NCBI RefSeq assembly: GCF_013377885.1
Contig: NZ_JABKAU010000017.1
Span: 26,794 to 90,793, forward strand
Reading direction: 5' to 3'
Source of the DNA: Hymenobacter lapidiphilus
GTDB lineage: Bacteria > Bacteroidota > Bacteroidia > Cytophagales > Hymenobacteraceae
DNA: 64,000 nt
Positions 26,094-35,070 of this stretch are shown one piece after another. The notes beneath the pieces were generated by a model that worked only from the letters and a program-made list of their open reading frames with translations, had not been told where the DNA came from and ran no database searches. The translations under genes and the position numbers were made by a program. Position 1 is the stretch's first letter. Each line of letters starts with the position of its first letter.

Positions 26094-27635
26094 ATGAAAA
26101 CGATATTTCCTCGCCTGAACCGCCGCTTCCGGCTGGCCGCCCTCGGGCTGGCCCTCACCGTTGGGGCCGTGGGCTGCAAGGACTTCCTCGAGGTGGCCCC
26201 CCAAGGCCAGCTTACTGAAGACCAGATTAAAACCGACCCCGCCGCCGCCCAAAAACTAGTGGATGGCGTGTATAACGTGATGTATCTGGGCGGTTTCGGC
26301 TCCGATATCCACGGGCTGCAGTACGTGATGCTGACCGATGTGGCTTCCGACGATGCCGACAAGGGCAGCTCGCCCCAGGATTACGGCCCGGCGCTGGAGG
26401 TTGATAACCTAACCCTCAACTCCACCAACGACATCGTCAACAACGCCTGGCAGGGCTATTTCCAGGGCATCAACCGGGCCAACCAGGCCCTCGATAAGCT
26501 GCCGCTGAGCCCGGCTCCCGAGGCTACCCGCAACCGTCTGATAGGGGAGGTGCGCTTTTTGCGTGGCTACTTCTACTTCAACATGGTGCGCTTGTTCGGG
26601 GGCGTGCCCAAGCTTGATCGGGTGCCGCTGGCTTCGGAAATCAACGACCCAAGCCTGCAGAGGCGGGCCACGGCCGAAGAAATCTACCAGCTCATTATCG
26701 ATGACCTGCAGTTTGGAGTAGATAACCTGCCGCTGAAAGGCGCCACCGAAACCGGCCGCGCTACCAAGGCTGCTGCCCAGGCGCTGCTGGCCAAGGTGTA
26801 CCTCTACCAGAAAAACTACCAGAAAGCCTACGACCTGACCAGCGAGATTGTACAGGGCAAATCGGGCAACTACGGCCTGCTGCCCAGCTACGAAAACATC
26901 TGGCGCGAAGTGGGGGCCAACAGCGAGGAATCGGTGTTTGAAGTGCAGACCGGCATCAACGCGGCCTGCAACAACTCGGCCGTCAACCTGTACGTGGTTA
27001 GCCAGGGCCCGCGCTCGGGCGGCAAAGGCGGCTGGGCCGATCTGGGCTTCGGCTTCAACAACCCCAGCCAGCAGCTGGCCGACGCCTACGAGCCCGGCGA
27101 CAAGCGCCGGGCGGGCAGCATCATCTTCATCACGACGGCCAAAACCGGCACCGTGCTCTGGGATGGGTTCCGCATTCCGAGCCAGGATTCGGTGGAGAAC
27201 TCGCGCTACAGCTACAAGGCCTACCATAGCCGAACCAAGGAGAAAACCTGCGGCAACAACGACTACCTGCCCAAAAACATCCGCATCATGCGTTACGGCG
27301 AGGTGCTGCTGCTGAATGCCGAGGCGGCCTTCCAGCTGGGCAAAACGGCCGAGGCCACTACGGTACTTAACCAGCTGCGCGCTCGTGCTGGCCTGCCCGC
27401 CCGCACCAGCCTCACGCTGGCCCAGATCTGGCAGGAACGCCGGGTGGAGCTGGCTCTGGAGCACGACCGATTCTTCGACCTGGTGCGCCAGGAAAGCGTG
27501 CAGCCCGGCCGCATTGTGCCGCTGTACGCCGCCCACGGCAAAACCTTCCGCAAAGGCAGAAACGAGCTGTTCCCCATTCCGCAGCAGCAGATTGACCTAA
27601 GCGGCGGCGTGCTCACCCAGAACCCCGGCTACTAA
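26094..27635 (+). CDS. SusD/RagB-type surface glycan-binding lipoprotein
   Basis: 513 residues. Lipoprotein signal with lipidated Cys in VGAVGCKDFLEVAPQGQ, the usual SusD start. Tetratricopeptide-like helices follow (EVRFLRGYFYFNMVRLFGGVP is the strongest family segment), and the C-terminal part has the typical IRIMRYGEVLLLNAEAAFQLGK ... RAGLPA ... IWQERRVELALEHDRFFDLVR. Acts as a hinged lid on the SusC barrel. Part of the SusC-SusD unit, 12-base spacing. Confidence 0.97.
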   Translation: MKTIFPRLNRRFRLAALGLALTVGAVGCKDFLEVAPQGQLTEDQIKTDPAAAQKLVDGVYNVMYLGGFGSDIHGLQYVMLTDVASDDADKGSSPQDYGPALEVDNLTLNSTNDIVNNAWQGYFQGINRANQALDKLPLSPAPEATRNRLIGEVRFLRGYFYFNMVRLFGGVPKLDRVPLASEINDPSLQRRATAEEIYQLIIDDLQFGVDNLPLKGATETGRATKAAAQALLAKVYLYQKNYQKAYDLTSEIVQGKSGNYGLLPSYENIWREVGANSEESVFEVQTGINAACNNSAVNLYVVSQGPRSGGKGGWADLGFGFNNPSQQLADAYEPGDKRRAGSIIFITTAKTGTVLWDGFRIPSQDSVENSRYSYKAYHSRTKEKTCGNNDYLPKNIRIMRYGEVLLLNAEAAFQLGKTAEATTVLNQLRARAGLPARTSLTLAQIWQERRVELALEHDRFFDLVRQESVQPGRIVPLYAAHGKTFRKGRNELFPIPQQQIDLSGGVLTQNPGY

Positions 27636-27647
27636 CCCTGGCCATAA

Positions 27648-27728
27648 CGCGAAGCTCCCCTTCGCGCGTCGTTGCTGACTGCCAAACAACATCGTTCAAC
27701 GGAGCACGAAGCCGGGGCTTCGTGCTCC
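27648..27728. repeat. Two-hairpin element with CGTTCAACG core, between susD-like and hydrolase genes
   Basis: A small hairpin CGCGAAG/CTTCGCG (27648-27666), then GTCGTTG and CGTTCAACGG, then a strong hairpin GGAGCACGAAGC/GCTTCGTGCTCC (27701-27728). The layout (hairpin, core, hairpin) copies that of families B and C with other arm sequences. It may weaken read-through from susD into the hydrolase gene. Confidence 0.6.
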
Positions 27729-27813
27729 GCCCATTCCTCACCTGGCCCGGTATGCGGCCCTGAGCCACGCACCTTGTGTGGCTCAGGGCCCTGCCGTGTC
27801 GCATCTCACTGCT

Positions 27814-29202
27814 ATGAAGCTATTCTTTCTGTTTCTGCTGAGCTTTGTGCTGCTGCTGCCCGAACCCGGGCAGGCGCAGCGCAAGCCGGCCGCCAAAAAG
27901 GCCGCCCTGGCTACTGCTGCGGTAGGTATCACGCCGGCCGGCAGCGGGGTCAAGCGCCCCCGCAACCTCACCGATGAGCAGCTGCTGGACTTAGTGCAGC
28001 GCCAGACGTTCCGCTACTTCTGGGACTTCGGCCACCCCGTGTCGGGCATGGCCCGGGAGCGGAGCAACGTGAGCTTCGACTACGGCGACGAGGTAGTAAC
28101 TACCGGCGGCACCGGCTTCGGACTGATGGCCATTATCGTGGCCGCTGAGCGCGGCTGGATTACCCGGGAGCAGGCCGCCGAGCGGACGCTTAAAATCGTG
28201 AACTTCCTCTGGAAGGCCGATATGTACCACGGCGTGTTTCCGCACTGGCTCAACGGGGCCACTGGCAAAACCATCCGTTTCAGCCCCAAAGACGACGGCG
28301 GCGACCTGGTGGAAACTTCCTTTTTGTTCGAAGGCCTGATTTGTGCCCGCCAGTACTACACGCGCGACACGCCCGCCGAAAGTGCGCTGCGCAACAAGAT
28401 TCTCTGGATGTGGGAAGGCGTGGAATGGAACTGGCACCAGCAGGGCGGCCAAAACGTGCTCTATTGGCACTGGAGCCCCAACAACGGCTGGAGCATGAAC
28501 CACCAAATTCATGGCTGGAACGAGTGCCTGGTGACCTACGTGATGGCCGCCTCCTCGCCCAAGTACGCCATTGATAAAGCGGTGTACGACCAGGGCTGGG
28601 CCACCGGCAACTACTTCAAGAACGGCAAGGAGTTCTACAAAACCAAGCTGCCGCTGGGCTTCGACTACGGCGGGCCGCTGTTCTTCTCCCACTACTCGTT
28701 TCTGGGCCTCGACCCGCGCGGCCTCAAAGACCAGTACGCCGACTACTTCGCCCAAAATAAAGCCCACACGCTCATCAACCGCGCCTACTGTATCGATAAC
28801 CCCAAGCACTATAAGGGCTACGGGGCCGATACCTGGGGCCTCACGGCCTCCGACAGCTACAAAGGCTACGCAGCGCATTCGCCCACCGAGGATCTGGGCG
28901 TGATTTCGCCCACCGCCGCCCTCTCGGCCATGCCCTACGCCCCGGAGTTTTCGATGCAGGCCCTCAAGCATTTCTACAACGATTTGGGCGACAACATCTG
29001 GGGCGAGTACGGCTTCGTGGACGCATTCAGTGAGGAGCACAACTGGCAGGCCAAGTCCTACTTGGCCATCGACCAGGGCCCCATCGTGGCAATGATTGAG
29101 AACCACCGCACCGGCCTGCTCTGGAAGCTGTTCATGAGCAGCCCCGATGTGCAGCGCGGCCTCACCAAACTCGGCTTCGAAAGCCCGCACCTCAAAAAGT
29201 AA
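27814..29202 (+). CDS. Glycoamylase-domain glycoside hydrolase (GH144-like)
   Basis: 462 residues from the ATG at 27814, with signal peptide MKLFFLFLLSFVLLLPEPGQA. From about residue 50 a single all-helical glycoamylase domain: LLDLVQRQTFRYFWDFGHP, GGTGFGLMAIIVAAERGWI, the GVFPHWLNG segment, GDLVETSFLFEGL, YGADTWGLTASDSY and NWQAKSYLAIDQGPIVAMIEN. Characterised proteins with this domain include GH144 endo-beta-1,2-glucanases of Chitinophaga and Bacteroidota; other members are unassigned. The SusC/SusD genes upstream and a GH3 gene downstream fit that use. Called glucoamylase in older annotation, which would suggest starch; the neighbours do not support that. Confidence 0.88.
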   Translation: MKLFFLFLLSFVLLLPEPGQAQRKPAAKKAALATAAVGITPAGSGVKRPRNLTDEQLLDLVQRQTFRYFWDFGHPVSGMARERSNVSFDYGDEVVTTGGTGFGLMAIIVAAERGWITREQAAERTLKIVNFLWKADMYHGVFPHWLNGATGKTIRFSPKDDGGDLVETSFLFEGLICARQYYTRDTPAESALRNKILWMWEGVEWNWHQQGGQNVLYWHWSPNNGWSMNHQIHGWNECLVTYVMAASSPKYAIDKAVYDQGWATGNYFKNGKEFYKTKLPLGFDYGGPLFFSHYSFLGLDPRGLKDQYADYFAQNKAHTLINRAYCIDNPKHYKGYGADTWGLTASDSYKGYAAHSPTEDLGVISPTAALSAMPYAPEFSMQALKHFYNDLGDNIWGEYGFVDAFSEEHNWQAKSYLAIDQGPIVAMIENHRTGLLWKLFMSSPDVQRGLTKLGFESPHLKK

Positions 29203-29224
29203 GGGGCAAGGCTCAGAAAATGAA

Positions 29225-29517
29225 TGAGCAGTTGGGACGGCGTAGAGACGCATTATTTTGCGTCTCGTCGTTGAACGGCCGGGTTGGCTACTTGAAGCTG
29301 TTTAAGAAGTCAAAGGACCGTCATGCTGAGCGGAGCCGAAGCATCTCTACCGCTTCGTAGCAGTCGTTCAACGAAGCGGCAGAGATGCTTCGGCTCCGCT
29401 CAGCATGACGTTCTGATTGATTCCAAGTACTTCCTAAACAGTTTCCTTAACAGCAGCAACAGCAACAACGTAGAGACGCAAAATCTTGCGTCTCTACTAC
29501 GCCGTCCCAACTGCTCA
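29225..29517. repeat. Composite inverted repeat: family C element carrying a family A element
   Basis: Outer arms TGAGCAGTTGGGACGGCG and CGCCGTCCCAACTGCTCA flank the family C ends (GTAGAGACGCATTATTTTGC on the left, CAAAATCTTGCGTCTCTAC on the right). In place of the usual short centre stands the complete extended family A element at 29294-29445. It fills most of the 468-base gap between the two glycoside hydrolase genes; the rest (29518-29670) shows no gene and no clear promoter box. Confidence 0.85.
29294..29445. repeat. Family A repeat, extended MITE-like form, nested copy
   Basis: Same termini (GAAGCTGTTTAAG / CCTAAACAGTTTC) and same right-hand segment (GTTCTGATTGATTCC) as the copy at 19318-19480. 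Its centre has CGTTCAACG at 29365-29373, the core otherwise seen in families B and C. Confidence 0.88.
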
Positions 29518-29670
29518 GGAGAATAACCGCATCGTACCGATGCTGTCCGAACAGCCAGGGCCGCAGATCGGGTTTGGCAAAGGCGCTGCCCCGTCTATTT
29601 TGGTTGACGCTGGAGTACTCGGTGTAGCGCGTCCGGCCCCTTTCTTCACTACTTCAATTCCTAACTCCTT

Positions 29671-32013
29671 ATGAAACATCCGTTCCGCACTGCCCTGCTG
29701 ATGGGCCTATGGTTGCTTACGCCCCTGCTCGACGCTCCCCAATCGGTAGCCGCCGCCACGGCCGTTGCCGCTACGCCCGGTTCAGCGGCCGACGACGACC
29801 AGGCCAAGATGAACAAGTTCATTGCTGACCTGATGCAGAAGATGACGGTGGACGAAAAAATCGGGCAGCTCAACCTGATTACCGTGGGTTTCGACGTAAC
29901 CGGGCCGGTGGTAAGCAAGGACGTGGACGCCAGCATCCGGCGCGGCGCGGTGGGGGGCGTATTCAACACGTTCACGCCCAAGGCCGCCCGCAAGCTCCAG
30001 GAAATGGCCGTGAAGCAGACGCGTCTGCGCATCCCGCTCATGTTTGGCTACGACGTCATCCACGGCCACCGCACCATTTTCCCGATTTCGCTGGGCCTGG
30101 CCGCCAGCTGGGATTTGGCGGCTATTGAGCAGAGCGCCCGCATTGCGGCCGAGGAGGCTTCGGCTGATGGCCTGAACTGGGTGTTTTCGCCGATGGTGGA
30201 CATCAGCCGCGACCCGCGCTGGGGCCGGATTTCCGAGAGTGCGGGCGAAGACCCCTACCTGGGCTCGGAGATTGGCCGCGTGATGGTGCGCGGCTACCAG
30301 GGCACCGACCTGACGAAAAACAACACCGTAATGGCCTGCGTGAAGCACTTCGCCCTCTACGGTGCCGCCGAGGGCGGCCGCGACTACAACACCACCGACA
30401 TGAGCCGGGTGCGCATGTACAACGAGTACCTGCCGCCTTATAAAGCGGCCATTGATGCCGGAGCGGGTTCGGTTATGTCGTCGTTCAACGACATCAACGG
30501 CGTGCCCGCCACGGGCAACAAGTGGCTGATGACTGACTTACTGCGCAAGCAATGGGGCTTCCCCGGCTTCGTGGTGACCGACTACACGGCCATCAACGAA
30601 ATGACCGCCCACGGCATGGGCGACGATGCCCAGGTGTCGGCGCTGGCCCTGAACGCGGGTATTGACCAGGATATGGTGGGCGAAATTTTCCTCAAGAACC
30701 TGGCCCGCAACCTGAAAGACGGCACTGTGCAGCAGGCGGATATCGACACGGCCTGTCGCCGGATTCTGGAGGCTAAGTGGAAGCTGGGTTTGTTCGAGGA
30801 CCCCTACCGCTACACCGACGAGAAGCGGGCGAAGCAGACGATGATGAAGCCCGAGTACGTGGCCGCCGCCCGCGATATTGCCCGCAAGAGCTTGGTGCTG
30901 CTGAAGAACCAGGGCCAGACCCTGCCGCTGCGCTCCACCGGCACCATTGCCCTGATAGGCCCGCTAGCCTCGCGCCAGCGCGACATGATCGGCTCGTGGA
31001 GTGGGGCCGGCGACTGGAAACAGGCCGTGTCGCTGGAGCAGGGCATCCGCAACGTGGCGGGCAGCTCGGTAAAAATTGTGACGGCTCAAGGCGCCAACTT
31101 CATCGACGACGCGCAGATGATTGCCCGCCTCAACGCCCACGGCGGCGAGCTGAACGTGGACCCGCGTAGTGCTGACGAGATGATTGCCGAAGCCGTAAAG
31201 GCCGCCCAAAGTGCCGATGTAATTGTGGCCGCCGTGGGTGAGTCGCAGGGCATGACGGGTGAGGCCGCAAGCCGCGCCGACATCGGTTTGCCCGCCCCCC
31301 AAATGGCGTTGCTGAAGGCGCTGAAGAAAACCGGCAAGCCGCTGGTAATCGTGCTGATGGCGGGCCGGCCGCTCACGCTGCCTTGGGAGCAGCAGAACGC
31401 CGATGCCATCCTGGAAACCTGGTTTGCGGGCTCTCAGGCCGGCAACGCCATTGCCGATGTGCTGTTTGGCCGCTACAACCCCTCGGGTAAGCTGCCGGCC
31501 ACCTTCCCCGAGTCGGTGGGTCAGATTCCGCTGTATTACAACCACAAAAGCACCGGCCGCCCCTACGCCGGCGTGGCCCTCGACAAGTACAAGTCGCGCT
31601 ACCTGGACGTCAGCAACGACCCGCTATACCCGTTTGGCTTCGGCCTTAGCTACACCACCTTCAAGTACGGCAAGCCCGAGCTGAGCACTACCAGCCTGGC
31701 CTCCGGCGCTATGCTTGATGTGAAAGTAACGGTGCAGAACACCGGTAACTACGACGGCGAGGAAATAGCCCAGCTCTACCTCCGCGACCTGGTAGGCTCG
31801 ATTTCGCGGCCCGTGAAGGAGCTGAAGGGCTTCCAGAAAGTGATGCTAAAGAAGGGCGAAACCCGCACGCTCACCTTCCGCCTCAACCCCGCCGACCTCA
31901 GCTTTTACAACACCGACCTCCAGTTCGTAGCCGAGCCCGGTGACTTCGAGGTAATGGTGGGCGGCAACTCCCGCGACGTGCAAACGGCCGCTTTCAAGCT
32001 GCTGGGCAAGTAG
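29671..32013 (+). CDS. GH3 beta-glucosidase (BglX-like)
   Basis: 780 residues with an N-terminal signal (MKHPFRTALLMGLWLLTPLL). The GH3 barrel begins at MNKFIADLMQKMTVDEKIGQLN; catalytic nucleophile Asp304 in GFVVTDYTAIN, substrate region KHFALYGAAEGGRDYN. The alpha/beta sandwich domain follows (KSLVLLKNQGQTLPL) and a C-terminal fibronectin III-like domain (YLRDLVGSISRPVKELKGF). Periplasmic exo-acting enzymes of this type release glucose from beta-linked oligosaccharides; some, such as BT_3567 of B. thetaiotaomicron, prefer beta-1,2 links. The hydrolase upstream and transporter downstream complete a uptake pathway. Confidence 0.95.
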   Translation: MKHPFRTALLMGLWLLTPLLDAPQSVAAATAVAATPGSAADDDQAKMNKFIADLMQKMTVDEKIGQLNLITVGFDVTGPVVSKDVDASIRRGAVGGVFNTFTPKAARKLQEMAVKQTRLRIPLMFGYDVIHGHRTIFPISLGLAASWDLAAIEQSARIAAEEASADGLNWVFSPMVDISRDPRWGRISESAGEDPYLGSEIGRVMVRGYQGTDLTKNNTVMACVKHFALYGAAEGGRDYNTTDMSRVRMYNEYLPPYKAAIDAGAGSVMSSFNDINGVPATGNKWLMTDLLRKQWGFPGFVVTDYTAINEMTAHGMGDDAQVSALALNAGIDQDMVGEIFLKNLARNLKDGTVQQADIDTACRRILEAKWKLGLFEDPYRYTDEKRAKQTMMKPEYVAAARDIARKSLVLLKNQGQTLPLRSTGTIALIGPLASRQRDMIGSWSGAGDWKQAVSLEQGIRNVAGSSVKIVTAQGANFIDDAQMIARLNAHGGELNVDPRSADEMIAEAVKAAQSADVIVAAVGESQGMTGEAASRADIGLPAPQMALLKALKKTGKPLVIVLMAGRPLTLPWEQQNADAILETWFAGSQAGNAIADVLFGRYNPSGKLPATFPESVGQIPLYYNHKSTGRPYAGVALDKYKSRYLDVSNDPLYPFGFGLSYTTFKYGKPELSTTSLASGAMLDVKVTVQNTGNYDGEEIAQLYLRDLVGSISRPVKELKGFQKVMLKKGETRTLTFRLNPADLSFYNTDLQFVAEPGDFEVMVGGNSRDVQTAAFKLLGK

Positions 32014-32017
32014 TCTG

Positions 32018-32123
32018 GAAGAACGGGTAGGGTGCGGGGCTTGTCCCCACCCGCCGTTGAACGGTCCAGGGCTGAATCGTTCAACGGCGGGCGGGGACAA
32101 GCCCCGCACCCTACCCGTTCTTC
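32018..32123. repeat. Palindromic repeat, family B copy 3
   Basis: Arms GAAGAACGGGTAGGGTGCGG and complement, inner CCCGCCGTTGAACGGTCC and complement. Same centre words (GTTGAACGGTCC, TCGTTCAACGG) as the copy at 13539-13650. Begins 4 bases after the GH3 stop. Confidence 0.92.
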
Positions 32124-32151
32124 TACACCTGAGTTAGTCAGGCCAGTAAGC

Positions 32152-32187
32152 AAAGAGCGGCGCTTCCTCAGGAAGCGCCGCTCTTTT
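32152..32187. terminator. Bidirectional terminator between GH3 and MFS genes
   Basis: Perfect stem AAAGAGCGGCGCTTCC / GGAAGCGCCGCTCTTT with a TCA loop, A-rich on one side and T-rich on the other, between converging genes. Confidence 0.9.
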
Positions 32188-32210
32188 AATTTTGGATGAA
32201 TCTGGTGGAG

Positions 32211-33482
32211 CTATGCAACGGCCGCCGGGCGGTGGCCCTTGAGACCATACCACATGATGTAGGCGTAGCAGAGAACCGGCAGAAAAAAGGCCCAGCGCAG
32301 CCCGCTGCTGTCGGCCACCATACCAAACAGCAGCGGAATAATGGCTCCTCCCACGATGCCTACGTTAAGCAGGCCCGAGGCCTCCTCGGTGTGGCGGCCC
32401 AGGTCGCGTACAGCCAGCGTGAAGATGGTAGCAAACATGATGGAGTTCATCAGGCCCACGGCCAGCAGGCTCCACATGGCCAGCGCGCCGGTAGTGCTCA
32501 CCGACAGCAGCACCAATAGCACCGCGCCCAGCGCATTAAAGGCCAACAGGCGGCCCGGGTTGAACTTGTTGAGCAGGTAAGCCCCCATAAAGCGGCCCAC
32601 CATGGCCCCGCCCCAGTACCAAGCCACTTTGTCGCCGGCCATTTTGGGCGAGAGGCTCATCACGTCGGGCAGGTGCAAGTAGTTGACGATGTGCGAGCCG
32701 ATGGCCACCTCGCCGCCCACATAGGCGAAAATAGCCAGTACCCCGAACACCAGGTGGCGGTAGTGGTAGGCGCGGCGGCTCAGGTCTTCGTTTTCTGAGG
32801 TGGCGTGCTTGATTTTGGGCAGCTTGAGCATCGCCAGCAGCAGGCTGATGAGCACCAGCACGCCGCCAATGGCCAGGTAGGGGGTCTGCACAGCCTTTAC
32901 GTCGATGGCCGCGGCTGAGGCGGCGGTGTCGAGGTCGGGCAGGTTGTTGAGGATGAGAGCCGAGCCCAGCAGTGGGGCCACCGTGGTACCCAGCGAGTTA
33001 AAGGCCTGCGTGAGGGTCAGCCGCGCCGGAGCCGACTGCGCCGGACCCAGAATAGCCACGTACGGGTTGCCCGCCACCTGCAGCAGCACCACGCCGGTAG
33101 CCAGCACGAACAGCGCCCCCAGAAACAGCCCGTAGCTGCGGCTGTCGGCGGCCGGGTAGAACAGGAACGAGCCAAGTGCGGCAATCAGAAACCCGGTCAG
33201 CATGCCCCCCTTGTAGCCCACGCGCTGCACCAGCCGCCCAGCCGGAATGCCCATCACAAAATAGGCTCCGAAAAAGCACAGGTTGATCAGGTTGGCCTGG
33301 GTGTAAGTAAGGCTGAAGATGGCCTTCAGATAGGGAATCAGTATGTCGTTCAGACAGGTGATAAAGCCCATCATAAAGAACAGCACCGTGAGCGAGGCCA
33401 GGGCCGATGTGTAGTTGGGCGTTTCGGCCCCGGGCACGGTTTCGGCGGCCGTCAGAGAAGTGGCAGATATGGGAGCAGCCAT
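32211..33482 (-). CDS. FucP/GluP-type sugar MFS transporter of the glycan locus
   Basis: 423 residues, about 12 membrane segments. Same family as the protein at 7490-8902: FMMGFITCLNDILIPYLKAIFSL, the GIPAGRLVQRVGYKGG loop, the AGNPYVAILGP segment. Converges on the GH3 gene with a shared terminator. By position it is the likely inner-membrane importer for the glucose or disaccharide released by the GH3 and GH144-like enzymes; this is inference from context. The start ATG at 33482 gives a short Ala/Thr-rich N-terminus before helix 1. Confidence 0.92.
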   Translation of the reverse strand: MAAPISATSLTAAETVPGAETPNYTSALASLTVLFFMMGFITCLNDILIPYLKAIFSLTYTQANLINLCFFGAYFVMGIPAGRLVQRVGYKGGMLTGFLIAALGSFLFYPAADSRSYGLFLGALFVLATGVVLLQVAGNPYVAILGPAQSAPARLTLTQAFNSLGTTVAPLLGSALILNNLPDLDTAASAAAIDVKAVQTPYLAIGGVLVLISLLLAMLKLPKIKHATSENEDLSRRAYHYRHLVFGVLAIFAYVGGEVAIGSHIVNYLHLPDVMSLSPKMAGDKVAWYWGGAMVGRFMGAYLLNKFNPGRLLAFNALGAVLLVLLSVSTTGALAMWSLLAVGLMNSIMFATIFTLAVRDLGRHTEEASGLLNVGIVGGAIIPLLFGMVADSSGLRWAFFLPVLCYAYIMWYGLKGHRPAAVA

Positions 33483-33580
33483 AGCGGGAAAGAAAGGGAC
33501 AGGAAAACCAGAAGCCGCGCCCAGGATCGGACGCGGCTTCCAAATTAGCCTATTTTGGCGTAATAGTAGCGTTTGGCCAG

Positions 33581-34996
33581 TTAAGCCACTATCGATACGC
33601 GCACTTTGCGGCCCTTTACTTTGGTGCCGGCCAGACGCTCGGCTACCAGTTGGGCCTGCTCGCGGGGCACGGCCACGTAGCTGTAGTAATCGAACACCTC
33701 AATGTGGCCTACCTGCTCGCGGGCTACACCGCCCACGTTCACGAAGGCACCAACTAAGTCGTGGGCGCTTACCTTATCCTTTTTGCCGGCCGATACGTGC
33801 AGGGTTACGTTTTCGGGGCGTGGGGCTTTGGGGGCGGCCGGTGGCAGCTTGGGGGCGTGCAGAGGCGTCCATTTGATGCCCTCGGCAATGGGCCACTTAC
33901 TTACGTGGGCGCGCTCTTTTTCGGTGGCCAGTAGGTGGGCCGTGCCAGCGGCGCCGGCGCGGGCCGTGCGGCCGGCACGGTGCTGGAAACCGTCGGCCTT
34001 GTCGGGGGCGTCATACTGTACCACCGTATCGAGCTGGGTTACGTCGATGCCGCGGGCGGCTACGTCGGTGGCTACCAGCACCTGGCTGGAGCCGTTGCGC
34101 AGCTTGAGCAAGGCTTTGTCGCGCTCGGGCTGGGGCATTTTGCCGTGCAGCACCTCGGCTGCTACGCCGCGGCCCACCAGAAACCGGGTCAGCTCCATGC
34201 ACCGGTCGCGGGTGTTGCAGAAGATAAGGGCGCGGCCGGTTTCGGGCAGGTTGAGTAGGTGCAGCAGCGCGGCCGGCTTCTGTTCGATGGCGCCGAAGTG
34301 GCCGAGCAGCGTCAGGTTTTCGGGCAGCTCGTCGGTATCCTGGCCCGCGTTTACCACGCGCGGCCGGGTCAGGTTCTTTCGAATCAAATCCAGCACTTTA
34401 TCCGACATCGTGGCCGAGAACAGCAGGGTCTGGCGGCGGCGCGGCAGGCGCTTGATAATCTCCACCAGCTCATCCTGAAAGCCCAGCTCCAGCAGCTTAT
34501 CGGCTTCATCCAAAATCAGGGTTTTGAGCTGGTTCGGGATGATGGTGCGCCGCTCGAAGTGGTCGAGCAGGCGGCCGGGCGTGGCCACCACAATGTGCGG
34601 GGCCTGGGTGAGCGAAGCGGTTTCTTCGCGGAAGGCGTGGCCGCCGTAGAAAGCCGCCACCCGCAGGTTGGGCATGTACTTGCCCAGCTTTTTGAGGGCG
34701 TCGCGCACCTGCAGGGCCAGCTCGCGGGCCGGTACCAGCACAATAACCTGCACCGCATCCTGCTTCAAATCGAGCAATTGCAGTACCGAGAGGCCGTAAG
34801 CTGCGGTTTTGCCCGAGCCGGTGGGTGCCTGTCCGGCCACATCCTGCCCGGCTAGGGCCATAGGCACTACCTGCTCCTGCACGGGCGTAGGCGTCTGGAA
34901 CTGGAGCTCTTCCAGGGCTTGCAACAGCTCTGGTGTCAGGCCTAAGTCGGCGAAGGTAGCGGCGGCGGCGGGGGTATTCGGTTCGGTCGGGGTCAT
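33581..34996 (-). CDS. DEAD-box RNA helicase with DbpA-type RNA-binding domain
   Basis: 471 residues from the ATG at 34996. Q-motif region TFADLGLTPELLQAL, Walker A APTGSGKT, DEAD in LILDEADKL, SAT in LFSATMSD, and the HRAGRTARAG motif VI. Residues about 400-470 form a DbpA/CsdA-type RRM (NVTLHVSAGKKDKV ... IEVFDYYSYVAVP), which in E. coli DbpA binds hairpin 92 of 23S rRNA; so a role in 50S subunit assembly is likely. Promoter box TATCTTTG 18 bases upstream supports this start. Confidence 0.94.
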   Translation of the reverse strand: MTPTEPNTPAAAATFADLGLTPELLQALEELQFQTPTPVQEQVVPMALAGQDVAGQAPTGSGKTAAYGLSVLQLLDLKQDAVQVIVLVPARELALQVRDALKKLGKYMPNLRVAAFYGGHAFREETASLTQAPHIVVATPGRLLDHFERRTIIPNQLKTLILDEADKLLELGFQDELVEIIKRLPRRRQTLLFSATMSDKVLDLIRKNLTRPRVVNAGQDTDELPENLTLLGHFGAIEQKPAALLHLLNLPETGRALIFCNTRDRCMELTRFLVGRGVAAEVLHGKMPQPERDKALLKLRNGSSQVLVATDVAARGIDVTQLDTVVQYDAPDKADGFQHRAGRTARAGAAGTAHLLATEKERAHVSKWPIAEGIKWTPLHAPKLPPAAPKAPRPENVTLHVSAGKKDKVSAHDLVGAFVNVGGVAREQVGHIEVFDYYSYVAVPREQAQLVAERLAGTKVKGRKVRVSIVA

Positions 34997-35014
34997 ATTC
35001 AGAGATTCAATCAG

Positions 35015-35022
35015 CAAAGATA
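35015..35022 (-). promoter_or_regulatory. -7 promoter box of the DEAD-box gene
   Basis: TATCTTTG on the minus strand, perfect match to TAnnTTTG, 18 bases before the ATG at 34996. Confidence 0.65.
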
Positions 35023-35070
35023 AGGCTTTGCGAGAGGGGAGAGGGGAATAATGAAGGGATATACAGAGAA

